The notes: generated by a model from the sequence alone, not told the origin. A stretch of DNA of 20,199 nucleotides from Acidimicrobiia bacterium (GCA_029865445.1 JAOUGY010000026.1:1-20199); one strand, 5' to 3'. Shown: positions 1 through 8,041, counted from the stretch's first letter. A program made the numbers and translations.

Positions 1-293
1 CGTCCGACCGACTTCTGAAAATGTCTAGGGGTCTTGAGCTTGCGTTCGAGCCCCGGCGATGAAACCTCGAGCTGGTAGGGGCCAGGGAGATCGGTTTCGG
101 CGTCGAGCAATGCCGATATTCCGAGGCTCAGGTCCGCGATGCGATCGATGTCGACACCACCCTCGGCGTCCACGAGGATCCGGACGATCTGGGCGCGCTC
201 GGAACCCGCGAGCTCGAGGTCGTCGAGTTCGACGTCTTCGGCTGCGAGCCACGGCTCGATCAGCTCCCGAATGGCTTCCATCTGTCCAGTCAT
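1..293 (-). CDS. rimP: Ribosome maturation factor RimP, N-terminal part, cut by window edge
   Basis: RimP binds the 30S subunit and helps its assembly. Reading the minus strand from the ATG at 293 gives a continuous frame to the window edge. Its sequence begins MTGQMEAIRELIEPWLAAED and includes a DAEGGVDIDRIADLS stretch and a YQLEVSSPGLERKL stretch; the second is the hallmark of the RimP N-terminal domain (EVSSPGxxRxL). The C-terminal domain lies outside the window. The start is uncertain. In-frame ATGs at 323, 293 and 281 are all possible, and none has a well-spaced Shine-Dalgarno: GAGGG at 296-300 is too near 293 and too far from 281. In most bacteria rimP heads the nusA-infB operon, which would lie to the left. 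The long hairpin-rich region upstream (294-602) may be its leader. Family call is firm; start is tentative. Confidence 0.88.
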   Translation of the reverse strand, partial: MTGQMEAIRELIEPWLAAEDVELDDLELAGSERAQIVRILVDAEGGVDIDRIADLSLGISALLDAETDLPGPYQLEVSSPGLERKLKTPRHFQKSVG

Positions 294-602
294 CACCCTC
301 TGGTCGTTGTCCGACCACTTCATCTCTACGGACCGGCTCTCGGCCCGGGGTCGCAAGCGACCCGCCGTCCCGGAGGGCATCTCGGAATCGAGACGCCGAC
401 CCAGGACACACCACAATGGCGTTCGACAGGCCGGGCCCTTGCCCGGGTGTCGGCCGCCATCGCCCGCCACCGCCCGTTATTGCCTCGGCACGTCACACAA
501 CGTGGTGCTGTGTCACGCGCTCTCGTCCATCACGGGACGAGGTGGGCTGGGCGCCCACCTCGCAGTAGCGTCCTATGGATTGGATGGCGGAGTATACCGC
601 CG
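294..602 (-). promoter_or_regulatory. 309-bp gene-free stretch between serC and rimP with several hairpins; candidate structured leader
   Basis: I find no convincing coding frame or tRNA here. On the minus strand, toward rimP, there is a -10-like TATACT (596 to 591) without a convincing -35 element. Stem-loops follow: 538-562 (10-bp perfect stem, 5-nt loop), 492-516 (imperfect, nine of ten pairs), 431-446 (CCGGGC stem, 4-nt loop), 380-393 (TCTCG stem, 4-nt loop) and 348-363 (GGGTCG stem, 4-nt loop). The first probably ends serC transcription. The rest could form a leader of about 290 nt for rimP and the operon beyond. Structure is by eye and function is inference. Confidence 0.45.
538..562 (-). 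terminator. Strong hairpin downstream of serC, probable terminator
   Basis: A perfect 10-bp inverted repeat (arms 538-547 and 553-562, CGAGGTGGGC and its complement, 5-nt loop) lies 41 bp after the serC stop codon. No T-tract follows on the minus strand, so it would be the intrinsic-like, U-poor type often seen in high-GC actinobacteria. If transcription starts at the TATACT box just upstream, it would instead be the first element of a rimP leader. Confidence 0.45.
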
Positions 603-1685
603 TTACGAATCGCGGTTGTCGGCGGCGAATTCCCGCATGTACGCGGCGAGCGCCGCCGCGCTCTCCTCGCTCAAAGCAGCGTAGAGGGAAGCCCGGCAGC
701 CTCCGACGCTGCGGTGGCCCTTCAAACCGATCATGCGACGTTCCTCGGCCCCCGAAAGGAAACGGGACTCGAGGTCGAGCGTACCCAACGTGAAGACCAC
801 GTTCATGTGGCTGCGGCAGTCGGGGGCCACCGGATTCGTATAGAAACCGCCGCTCTCGTCTATGACGTCGTAGATGAGTCCGGCCTTGCGTGCAGATGCC
901 GCCTCGAGCGCCTCCACTCCACCGCCCGCTTCGATGCGGGCGAGCACCTTGCCCATGATGTAGATGGGGAACATGGGCGGGGTGTTTCCGAGCGAGTCGG
1001 TCTTGGCATGCCAGTCGTAGCGCAGATACTTGGGCAAGGTCTGGGGGGTCCGTTCGGTCACCTCACGGCGGATGAACACCACCGCCATTCCGGCCGGAGC
1101 GAGATTCTTCTGGACGCCGCCATAGACCAAATCGTATCGGTCCCAGTCGATGGGCCGCGCCAGGTATTCCGACGACATGTCTCCCACGAGCGGAACTCCG
1201 ACGTCCGGGAACTCGACCATCCGGATGCCTCCAATGGTCTCGTTCGTCGTGATGTGCAGGTACCGGGTGGCATCACGGATCTCGATCTCGCCGGGATCCG
1301 GCATGCGACGGAAACCCTCAGACGATCCATCCCACGCGGGATAGGCGTTTGCCACCAGGGCGGCGTCCTCGAACGCGCCCTTGCCCCACGCTCCGGTCAC
1401 GAGGTACCCAACCGGATCGGCGCCGGCCAGGTTCATGGGAATCATCCCGAACTGGAGCATAGCACCGACCTGGACGAACAGGATGTCGAAGTCGTCCGGA
1501 CACCCGGAAACCGTTCTCGTGAGGCGCAGGGTCTCGGCGTGGACGGCGTCGTATTCGTCGCTCCGGTGGCTCATCTCGACCACCGACATGCCCGCTCCGG
1601 CGAAATCGAGCATCTCGTCGCGGGCCTCTTCGAGCACGTCGGCGGGGAGCGTGCAGGGACCGGCGCCAAAGTTGTGCACTCGCAT
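603..1685 (-). CDS. serC: Phosphoserine aminotransferase SerC
   Basis: This PLP enzyme converts 3-phosphohydroxypyruvate and glutamate to phosphoserine and 2-oxoglutarate, the second step of serine synthesis; the family also acts in pyridoxine synthesis in some bacteria. The 360-residue product has the usual length of the Bacillus/E. coli type. It opens with the expected NFGAGPCTLP segment, has the PLP-binding lysine in YGGVQKNLAPAG (about K193), and ends with GLKGHRSVGGCRASLY, the conserved phosphate-binding region. I chose the ATG at 1685 because family homology begins there. The frame is open to 1832, but the extra 49 residues would run through the divergent fdhD promoter. A GTG at 1706 is a weaker alternative. 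There is no clear Shine-Dalgarno. It ends with TAA and is divergent from fdhD. Confidence 0.95.
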   Translation of the reverse strand: MRVHNFGAGPCTLPADVLEEARDEMLDFAGAGMSVVEMSHRSDEYDAVHAETLRLTRTVSGCPDDFDILFVQVGAMLQFGMIPMNLAGADPVGYLVTGAWGKGAFEDAALVANAYPAWDGSSEGFRRMPDPGEIEIRDATRYLHITTNETIGGIRMVEFPDVGVPLVGDMSSEYLARPIDWDRYDLVYGGVQKNLAPAGMAVVFIRREVTERTPQTLPKYLRYDWHAKTDSLGNTPPMFPIYIMGKVLARIEAGGGVEALEAASARKAGLIYDVIDESGGFYTNPVAPDCRSHMNVVFTLGTLDLESRFLSGAEERRMIGLKGHRSVGGCRASLYAALSEESAAALAAYMREFAADNRDS

Positions 1686-1727
1686 CCGCGGAATGGTTGC
1701 AGTCACCGTGTGTGACCGCCAATCAGA

Positions 1728-1766
1728 TTGCGGACACACCGGCGGATCGAACCTATCCTCGACCGT
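1728..1766. promoter_or_regulatory. Divergent serC/fdhD promoter region with overlapping -10 boxes
   Basis: On the plus strand a TATCCT box (1754-1759) ends 7 nt before the fdhD ATG, which suggests a leaderless or nearly leaderless fdhD transcript. A weak upstream element (TTGCGG at 1728-1733, or CGGACA at 1731-1736 with a 17-nt spacer) could be its -35. On the minus strand TAGGTT (1755 to 1750) could be the serC -10. The two hexamers share two bases, so the promoters could not be occupied together. By-eye call. Confidence 0.35.
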
Positions 1767-2558
1767 ATGGAGTCGGTCGAGACTGGTGTCGCGCGTTTCA
1801 CATCCGGTGGGTGGACTCGAGAGGTCGATCACGTCGCCCCGGAGGCACCACTCGAACTGAGACTCCGGGGCGTCCCGCTCGCCGTCCTGATGCGGACTCC
1901 CGGCCAGGAGCGGGACCTCGCCCTCGGATTCGCCCTCACCGAGGGGATCCTCGTGTCACCGGCCGAACTCGCCGACGTCCGTCCCATCGATGACGGCGAC
2001 CGGTTCGAGCTCGTGTTGGCCGAGCACATCGAAATCGATCCGGAGCAGTTCCGGCGTTCGGTGTACACATCTTCGTCCTGCGGTGTGTGCGGGAAAGCCT
2101 CCATCGACGCCGTCCGCATCGCAGCGCGACCTTTGCCTCCCGGACCCCTCGTCGATCCCCGCATGCTGGCGGCTCTTCCCGAGCGCCTCCTGGCCGACCA
2201 GCGCGGCTTCGCCCGGACCGGCGGCCTCCACGCCGCCGGCATCTTCGAACCCGATGGCCGCCTGCTCGTCCACGCCGAGGATGTGGGGCGGCACAACGCA
2301 ACCGACAAGGTGATCGGAGCGCTGGCCGCCACTCGATGGCCACTGGGCGAGGTGATTCTCCAGGTGTCCGGGCGGGTGTCCTTCGAGATCGTCCAGAAGG
2401 CGGCGGTTGCCGGCATCCCGATGGTCCTCGGCGTCTCCGCGGCATCGTCTCTCGCCGTCGAACTGGCGTCGGACCTCGGATTGACCCTCGCCGGGTTCGT
2501 GCGCGAGGGTGGATTCGTGGTCTATTCGGGTGCCGGCAGGCTCGTGGGTAGTCCGTGA
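1767..2558 (+). CDS. fdhD: FdhD, sulfurtransferase for formate dehydrogenase maturation
   Basis: FdhD passes sulfur from a cysteine desulfurase to the molybdenum bis-guanine-dinucleotide cofactor and is needed for active formate dehydrogenase. The 263-residue product carries the functional cysteine pair in SSCGVCGK (about C105 and C108) and the conserved DVGRHNATDKVIG and SGRVSFEIVQKA motifs. The ATG at 1767 is chosen because family homology starts soon after it and a -10-like TATCCT lies 7 nt upstream. An earlier ATG at 1728 would put the promoter inside the gene. No Shine-Dalgarno is visible, which fits leaderless translation. The stop TGA overlaps the start of the next gene, so the two are probably cotranscribed. 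No formate dehydrogenase gene is in the window, so its client is elsewhere. Confidence 0.95.
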   Translation: MESVETGVARFTSGGWTREVDHVAPEAPLELRLRGVPLAVLMRTPGQERDLALGFALTEGILVSPAELADVRPIDDGDRFELVLAEHIEIDPEQFRRSVYTSSSCGVCGKASIDAVRIAARPLPPGPLVDPRMLAALPERLLADQRGFARTGGLHAAGIFEPDGRLLVHAEDVGRHNATDKVIGALAATRWPLGEVILQVSGRVSFEIVQKAAVAGIPMVLGVSAASSLAVELASDLGLTLAGFVREGGFVVYSGAGRLVGSP

Positions 2559-3931
2559 TGGATCTGGCCCGGAGTCTTCGGGAGATCGTTGGCGCCGATC
2601 GACTGTCGGTTACCGACGCCGACAGGGACCTCCACGCCCACGACGACTCGTACAACGAGCCGGTCCGGCCCGACCTGGTGGTGTGGCCGCGGTCCACGGC
2701 CGAGGTTGCCGAGATCGCCCGCCTCGCCAACGAAACGTCCACCCCGATCACCGCCTGGGGAGCGGCGTCGAGCGCGGGCGGCCACGTGATCCCGGTCCGG
2801 CGGGGCATCGTCATGGATTTCGAGCAGATGAACCGGATTGTCGAAGTCGACCACGCCAACTTCCAGGCGGTGGTGCAACCCGGTGTCCTCCGGCTCGATC
2901 TCGAAGACCACCTGTCCCGACAGGGATTGTTCTTCGCCCCGGATCCGGGCGCCAACGCCACCGTCGGGGGGATGATCGCCAACAACGCGGCCGGCGTGCG
3001 CGCCCTCAAATACGGCGCCACACGCGACAACGTGCTTGGGCTGGAGGTCGTTCTCGCCAACGGATCGATCGTCCGCACGGGGTCCCGTTCCATCAAACAG
3101 TCATCCGGCTACCAGCTCACCCAGATCTTCGTCGGCTCTGAGGGAACGCTGGGATTGGTCACCGAGGCGACCCTGAAGTTGCGGCCGATTCCGAGCCACG
3201 TCGCCACCGCCATCGTCGGCTTCCCAACTGTCGAAGCGGCCGCCGCCGCCGTCGCCGACATCATGGGCCTGGCGCTCGAACCGGCCGCTCTGGAACTGCT
3301 CGCCGCAGACCATTTGCGGTGGATGAACGAGGACGAGGCGACGTCGTTCGCCGAGGTGCCGACGATGTTGATCGAGTTCACAGATGCGTCCGCGACCTCA
3401 GTGGAGGAACGGATGGAGGCCGCAATCTCGATCTGTCGTGACCATGGCGCAATCGAGGTCGGCGCTGTGACGGATCACGCCGAGCGGGCGAACCTGTGGC
3501 GGGTCCGGCACGGCGTGAGACACCGCTACCGGCGGAGGCTGGCCGGCGGAGCGTGGATCGGAATGGATGTATCGGTGCCTGTCGCAAGCTTCGCCGAGCT
3601 CGTCTCATACGCCATCGCCAGCGCGGAGCAGAATGGCTTCCCGGGGGCGGTTCTCGGCCACGCCGGCGACGGCAACCTCCACCTGGGGCTCGGGTATCCG
3701 CCCGGCGACGACGACGCCCGCAGCCGGGCACACCTGGTGAGTGGACTGCTGGTCGACAAGGCGATCGAGTTGGGCGGGACCTGCTCCGGAGAGCACGGGA
3801 TCGGGCTCGACAAACGTGGCTACATGACCGCCGAACACGGCAGGGCCGCCGTCGAGGCCATGCGGGCGATCAAGACCGCGCTCGACCCGCACAACATCCT
3901 CAACCCGGAGAAGGTTCTCCCCGAGCCGTGA
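2558..3931 (+). CDS. FAD-linked oxidase, GlcD / D-lactate dehydrogenase type
   Basis: The 457-residue product is a VAO/PCMH-type flavoprotein that probably oxidises a 2-hydroxy acid such as glycolate or D-lactate and passes electrons to the respiratory chain. The N-terminal FAD-binding PCMH domain (roughly residues 35-215) contains PRSTAEVAEIARLAN, the GANATVGGMIANNAAG segment and FVGSEGTLGLVTEATLKL. The C-terminal FAD-oxidase domain has the conserved GHAGDGNLHL and CSGEHGIGLDKR motifs and ends DPHNILNPEKVLP, typical of GlcD, Dld and LDHD. The exact substrate cannot be told. The ATG at 2558 overlaps the fdhD stop by one base; an adjacent GTG at 2555 is equally readable. No GlcE or GlcF partner lies nearby, so a single-subunit LDHD-like enzyme is more likely than a GlcDEF complex. 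It converges on proS with 3 bp between stop codons. Confidence 0.9.
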   Translation: MDLARSLREIVGADRLSVTDADRDLHAHDDSYNEPVRPDLVVWPRSTAEVAEIARLANETSTPITAWGAASSAGGHVIPVRRGIVMDFEQMNRIVEVDHANFQAVVQPGVLRLDLEDHLSRQGLFFAPDPGANATVGGMIANNAAGVRALKYGATRDNVLGLEVVLANGSIVRTGSRSIKQSSGYQLTQIFVGSEGTLGLVTEATLKLRPIPSHVATAIVGFPTVEAAAAAVADIMGLALEPAALELLAADHLRWMNEDEATSFAEVPTMLIEFTDASATSVEERMEAAISICRDHGAIEVGAVTDHAERANLWRVRHGVRHRYRRRLAGGAWIGMDVSVPVASFAELVSYAIASAEQNGFPGAVLGHAGDGNLHLGLGYPPGDDDARSRAHLVSGLLVDKAIELGGTCSGEHGIGLDKRGYMTAEHGRAAVEAMRAIKTALDPHNILNPEKVLPEP

Positions 3932-3936
3932 GGCTC
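3923..3936. terminator. Small hairpin spanning the convergent stop codons of the oxidase gene and proS
   Basis: GAGCC (3923-3927) pairs with GGCTC (3932-3936) around a GTGA loop. The loop holds the oxidase stop codon and the distal arm includes part of the proS stop. A second small inverted repeat (GGAGA/TCTCC, 3907-3920) lies just upstream. As the stops are 3 bp apart, any terminator must overlap coding sequence. The 5-bp stems lack T-tracts, so confidence is modest. Confidence 0.3.
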
Positions 3937-5653
3937 AGCCGCCCCGCCCTCGTTCCACCGCAGTGACGATGTGGTCCACCACGTCGGACAGCGCAACCTC
4001 GACGGTTTCCAGGCCCGCGCGCCTCGTCACCTCGGCGACGCCGTTGGCGACACCTTTCGGACCGACCGTGACCCGATAGGGGAAACCGACCAATTCGGCG
4101 TCGGCGAACTTCACACCGGGCCGCTCCGCCCGATCGTCGAGGATCACCTCGACACCGGCATCGGTCAGACCCGAGTAGACGTCACGGGCAGCGGTGGAGG
4201 CAGCCTCGTCGTCGGGACGGAGCACGGTGACGACCACCTCGTAGGGCGCCACCGCCACCGGCCACACGATGCCCCGTTCGTCGTGCGACGCTTCGACGAT
4301 CGCCGCCATGCCTCGTTCCACCCCGATGCCATACGATCCCATCACGATGGGTAGCGAAGCACCAGACTCGTCCTGGACGAGCGCGTTCATCGCCTCCGAA
4401 TACCTGGTGCCGAGCTTGAAGATGTGACCGACCTCGATGCCCTTCCACAGGTCGAGTTGTCCGTCGCAGTTGGGGCATGATTCGCCGGCGCGAACCGTCC
4501 GCAGACTCGCCCACGTGTCGACGGCGACGTCGCGTTCCACGTCCACATCGCGAAGGTGCCAATCATCGGTGTTGGCCCCGGTCGTCATGCCACGGCGACC
4601 GGACAGCGCGTGGTCGGCGACGATTCGAAGGCCGGTGACGCCGACCGCACCGAGGCTCCCGGGGTGTGCCCCGAGCGCGGCGACGATCTCCTCGGGTTGG
4701 GCGGGGCGGACCTTGATACCGCCGGTGGCGTCGATCAGTTTCTGCTCGAGCAGGTCGTGATCGCCCCGCAACAGAACGAGTGTCACCTCGTCGTCGATCA
4801 GGTACACCAGTGTCTTGATCTGGCGATCGGGTGCAGCGATATCGGGAAACGCCTCGGCCAGCGCCTTGATCGTGTGGAGGTCGGGCGTACCGAACCGGGA
4901 GGGCTCGGGGACGGTGTCCGCGTCTTCGACGGTGGCAAGCTTCGACGTGGCCTTCTCCAGATTGGAGCGGTAGTCACAACCGTCGCAGGTGACGATCCAG
5001 TCTTCTCCTGCACCGCTCCTCACCATGAACTCGATCGACCCCGAACCTCCCATCGCTCCCGACGACGCCTCGACATCGACGACGTGCAAGCCAAGACGAG
5101 AGAAGATCCGCAGGTAGGCGCCGTGATGCCGGTCGAACGCTTCGCCCAAACCGGTCTCGTCGACATCGAGGCTGTACGAGTCCTTCATCGTGAACTCGCG
5201 CACTCGAAGCAGTCCCGACTTGGGGCGGGGTTCGTCGCGGAACTTGGTCTGGATCTGATACCAGATCTGAGGCAGGTCCTTGTACGAGAACAGCTCGGTC
5301 GCGAGAAGCGCAAACACCTCTTCGTGGGTCATTCCCAGTGCGTTGTCGGCCCCTTTCCGATCCACGAGCCTGAACATCTCGTCACCCATGACGTCCCAGC
5401 GCCCTGAGCGTTTCCAGATCTCCGCGGGGTGCAGGGCGGGCAAGTGGAACCTTTGGCCGCCGATGCGGTCCATCTCCTCCTCGATGATCCGAGCGACCTT
5501 TGACCGCACCCGTTGACCGAGGGGAAGCATCGAATAGTGCCCGGCCGCGAGCTGGCGGATGTACCCCGCTCGGACGAGCAGCTTGTGACTGACCGCCTCG
5601 GCTTCGGCGGGGTCGTCGCGCAGGGTGGGGATGAAGAGTTCAGACCAATACAT
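3935..5653 (-). CDS. proS: Prolyl-tRNA synthetase, bacterial type
   Basis: This class II synthetase charges tRNA-Pro with proline. The 572-residue product is the full bacterial length. Motif 2 is seen in TKFRDEPRPKSGLLRVREF (about 136-154). The YbaK-like insertion editing domain spans roughly residues 225-390, with the lysine in RQIKTLVY near position 280 at the place used for hydrolysing misacylated Ala-tRNA-Pro. Motif 3 is in GSYGIGVERGMAA, and the anticodon-binding domain follows (EVILDDRAERPGVKFADAEL). CDGC and CPNC pairs flank the insertion domain, as in many bacterial ProRS. The ATG at 5653 begins the usual YWSELFIPTLRDDP. An ATG 42 nt further upstream is rejected because homology begins at the inner one. 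It follows ispG by 58 bp and probably has its own promoter. Confidence 0.97.
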   Translation of the reverse strand: MYWSELFIPTLRDDPAEAEAVSHKLLVRAGYIRQLAAGHYSMLPLGQRVRSKVARIIEEEMDRIGGQRFHLPALHPAEIWKRSGRWDVMGDEMFRLVDRKGADNALGMTHEEVFALLATELFSYKDLPQIWYQIQTKFRDEPRPKSGLLRVREFTMKDSYSLDVDETGLGEAFDRHHGAYLRIFSRLGLHVVDVEASSGAMGGSGSIEFMVRSGAGEDWIVTCDGCDYRSNLEKATSKLATVEDADTVPEPSRFGTPDLHTIKALAEAFPDIAAPDRQIKTLVYLIDDEVTLVLLRGDHDLLEQKLIDATGGIKVRPAQPEEIVAALGAHPGSLGAVGVTGLRIVADHALSGRRGMTTGANTDDWHLRDVDVERDVAVDTWASLRTVRAGESCPNCDGQLDLWKGIEVGHIFKLGTRYSEAMNALVQDESGASLPIVMGSYGIGVERGMAAIVEASHDERGIVWPVAVAPYEVVVTVLRPDDEAASTAARDVYSGLTDAGVEVILDDRAERPGVKFADAELVGFPYRVTVGPKGVANGVAEVTRRAGLETVEVALSDVVDHIVTAVERGRGG

Positions 5654-5664
5654 AAGGGCGCTGA

Positions 5665-5695
5665 ACCTTACCCACCCCGCAGGGGTCGCCCGCAA
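5665..5695 (-). promoter_or_regulatory. Putative proS promoter
   Basis: On the minus strand TTGCGG (5695 to 5690) and TAAGGT (5670 to 5665) are separated by 19 nt. The -10 box ends 11 nt before the proS ATG, so the 5' leader would be only about 4-5 nt. No Shine-Dalgarno is present. This fits the near-leaderless pattern of several promoters in the window. Confidence 0.35.
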
Positions 5696-5711
5696 CGATT
5701 AATGGCGGGCG

Positions 5712-6920
5712 TCAGGAGTCCTCTGCAACACCGGCAACGCGGCGCCGTCGCTCCGCTGCCCGGTTGGCGTCACCTTTGATCTCGATGAGTTGGGCCCGGT
5801 CCGCCGCGGCGATCTCGGCCGCCCCCACGTCCGCCGCAGCCAGCCGGGCCTCGACACCCTCGTCGACCAACCGCCGGGCTTCCTCCAACAAGGCCTCCAC
5901 CATCTCGTCTTCGGGGACCACTCGTACGACTTGGCCCTTGATGAACAGGTGACCCTTGTTGCGGCCGGCGGCGATCCCGATGTCGGCGGAACCTGCCTCA
6001 CCTGGCCCGTTCACCACGCAACCCATCACTGCCACCTGGATGGGGAGGTTCTCCGCCTCGAGTGCCTCCTGGGCTCGCCTGGCCACATCGATCACGTCGA
6101 CCTCGGCGCGGCCACACGACGGACAGGCGATCAGGTCCAGGCCTTTCCGCTCCCGCAACCCCAGGTACTCCAGGAGTTGCCGCCCGGCCTTTGCCTCCTC
6201 CACCGGATCGGCGGTGAGCGAGAAGCGGATCGTGTCGCCTATTCCTTCGTTGAGCAACGTGGCGATGCCCGCCACCGACTTGATGAGCCCGCCCGGCAGC
6301 GGTCCGGCCTCGGTGACCCCCAGATGGAGCGGGTAGTCCACCGTGGCGGAGAGCAACCGGTACGACTCCACCATGGTGGGGACGTTCGAGTGTTTCACCG
6401 AGATCTTGATGTCGGTGAAACCGACTTCCTCGAGGTATCGGATCTCGGTCTTGGCGCTCTCGACGAGGGCGGCCGGCGTGGCGCCACCGTGTTTGGCCTC
6501 GAGATCCCTGTCCAACGATCCACCGTTCACTCCCACCCGGATCGGAACGCCCCGCTCCCCCGCTTCTCGGGCGACGGTCTTGATGTGTTCTTCCTTCCGG
6601 ATGTTCCCCGGATTGAGCCTCAGTCCCTGGACACCGGCTTCGAGAGCGGCGAGCGCCAGCCGGTGTTGAAAGTGAATGTCGGCGACGATCGGTACGGGGC
6701 TGCGCGGCACGATCTCGGCCAGACCCTGGGCAGCCTCGACGTCATTGCATGTGATCCGCACGATGTCGGCGCCCGCCCCGGCGAGTGCGTACACCTGCGT
6801 GAGCGTCCCATCGACATCGGCCGTCTTCGTGGTCGTCATCGACTGGACCGAAACGGGCGCGTCACCACCCACGGCCACGGTACCGACGTGGATCTGACGT
6901 GTGACTCTGCGTGGATGCAT
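5712..6920 (-). CDS. ispG: 4-hydroxy-3-methylbut-2-enyl diphosphate synthase IspG (GcpE)
   Basis: IspG is the [4Fe-4S] enzyme that converts MEcPP to HMBPP in the MEP isoprenoid pathway. The 402-residue product has the N-terminal TIM barrel (VSVQSMTTTKTADV, ADIHFQHRLAL, LRLNPGNI) and a C-terminal cluster domain. Three cluster cysteines lie in CPSCGR (about C266, C269) and MGCVVNGPGE (C301), the last with the catalytic glutamate E308. A C-terminal tail of roughly 40 residues beyond the family core is rich in Ala, Glu and Arg. The ATG at 6920 shares one base with the rseP stop (TGATG), so translation is probably coupled to rseP. dxr, the pathway's first committed enzyme, lies just upstream in the same direction. 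Confidence 0.97.
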   Translation of the reverse strand: MHPRRVTRQIHVGTVAVGGDAPVSVQSMTTTKTADVDGTLTQVYALAGAGADIVRITCNDVEAAQGLAEIVPRSPVPIVADIHFQHRLALAALEAGVQGLRLNPGNIRKEEHIKTVAREAGERGVPIRVGVNGGSLDRDLEAKHGGATPAALVESAKTEIRYLEEVGFTDIKISVKHSNVPTMVESYRLLSATVDYPLHLGVTEAGPLPGGLIKSVAGIATLLNEGIGDTIRFSLTADPVEEAKAGRQLLEYLGLRERKGLDLIACPSCGRAEVDVIDVARRAQEALEAENLPIQVAVMGCVVNGPGEAGSADIGIAAGRNKGHLFIKGQVVRVVPEDEMVEALLEEARRLVDEGVEARLAAADVGAAEIAAADRAQLIEIKGDANRAAERRRRVAGVAEDS

Positions 6921-8041
6921 CAGGACGGGATCTGGATGGGGTTCACGATGTCGAGGATTATCGACACGACGCCGAGAATCGACAAAGCCCCGATCACGAT
7001 CACAGCGACCGGAATCAGCGCCCTGACGTCCACCTTCCTCCGCGTCAGTTTCTCGTAGAGAGCCACCGCGAAGTGACCACCGTCGAGCGGGAAGAGGGGG
7101 ACGGCGTTCACCGTTCCGAGCGTCACATTGACCGCCGCCATCACCCCGAGCAGATTGATGATCCCGAGTTCACCCGCCTGCGATCCGATCTGAGCGAGAC
7201 CGATGGGGCTGACGGGCCGCACTGCGTTGTCGACCTCACCGCCCAGCACCCCGCCGAACAGTTGGGATAGCGTGTCGAAGCGGAAGATCTTCGAGAAGAC
7301 GTCCACGGTGCCCGCCACCTGGATCCCGACGAGCCGCGCCGCCCGGCCGGCACCGCTGAACACGGATATCGGCTGCCGTTCGTAGTCCGGGGCGACCCCG
7401 AGGAAACCGACGTTCTCCCCGGTGACCGGGTCGCTCCGCGATCCCAGTGTGGCCGGCAGCGAAAGGATCGACCCTCGACGGTCGATCTCGATCACGACGG
7501 TTTCACCGGGCCGGGAGCCGATGGCCGCGGCGAGACTCTCCCAGTCGCCTGAGGCGACTCCGTCAACCGACAGGATCACGTCACCCGCTTCGATTCCGGC
7601 CAGTCTCGCAGCGGACTCCGAGCCATCATCGGGCACCACGACCTCGCGGACTGCAGTGGTTGGTGTCTGGTCTCCACCCCACATGGCAAGCCCGAACAAC
7701 AGCAGATACGCAAGGAGGAAGTTGGCGGCGACACCGGCGAGGACGACCACGGACTTCTTCCAGAACTCCTTCTCCCGATAGGTCCGGCCCACATCCTCGG
7801 GGGCAACCTCTTCGAGCGCGCTCATCCCCACGATTCGCACGTAGGCGCCGAACGGAATCGGCTTGATTCCGTATTCGGTCTCGCCCCGCTTGAAGGACCA
7901 GATCTTCGGGCCAAAACCGAGGAAGAACTCGGTGACTTTCATGCCCGTGGCCTTGGCGGCGAAGAAGTGGCCGGCCTCATGGGCGACGATGAACGCAACG
8001 ATGGCAGCGAGAAGCCCGAAGGCGCCGAGGAATCCGGTCAT
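6920..8041 (-). CDS. rseP: RseP-family site-2 metalloprotease (M50)
   Basis: This is an intramembrane zinc protease of the family that cleaves anti-sigma factors and other membrane substrates (RseP in E. coli, Rip1 in mycobacteria). The 373-residue product has HEAGH at residues 21-25 in the first membrane segment (H21, E22, H25), the third zinc ligand in NAVPLFPLDGGH (D320), and one PDZ domain at about 125-200 (LAGIEAGDVILSVDG). There are about four hydrophobic segments, near residues 5-25, 98-120, 295-318 and 340-365. The ATG at 8041 is the only start after an in-frame TAA. It lacks a Shine-Dalgarno, and a TAACTT box lies 9 nt upstream, so it may have its own promoter in the 64-bp gap after dxr. 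Its client is unknown. Confidence 0.95.
   Translation of the reverse strand: MTGFLGAFGLLAAIVAFIVAHEAGHFFAAKATGMKVTEFFLGFGPKIWSFKRGETEYGIKPIPFGAYVRIVGMSALEEVAPEDVGRTYREKEFWKKSVVVLAGVAANFLLAYLLLFGLAMWGGDQTPTTAVREVVVPDDGSESAARLAGIEAGDVILSVDGVASGDWESLAAAIGSRPGETVVIEIDRRGSILSLPATLGSRSDPVTGENVGFLGVAPDYERQPISVFSGAGRAARLVGIQVAGTVDVFSKIFRFDTLSQLFGGVLGGEVDNAVRPVSPIGLAQIGSQAGELGIINLLGVMAAVNVTLGTVNAVPLFPLDGGHFAVALYEKLTRRKVDVRALIPVAVIVIGALSILGVVSIILDIVNPIQIPS

Noticed and set aside
294..602. tRNA or other classical RNA gene upstream of rimP
   Set aside because: Looked for a T-loop and acceptor stem on the minus strand because tRNA genes precede rimP in some bacteria; none of the stem-loops form a cloverleaf.
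447..1715. 422-codon plus-strand frame opposite serC
   Set aside because: Antisense to a firmly identified serC; composition typical of shadow frames.
1936..3096. 386-codon minus-strand frame opposite fdhD and the oxidase gene
   Set aside because: Antisense to two firmly identified genes, Arg/Ser-rich, no domain.
5790..7058. 422-codon plus-strand frame opposite ispG
   Set aside because: Antisense shadow of ispG; His/Asp/Arg-rich with no recognisable motif.
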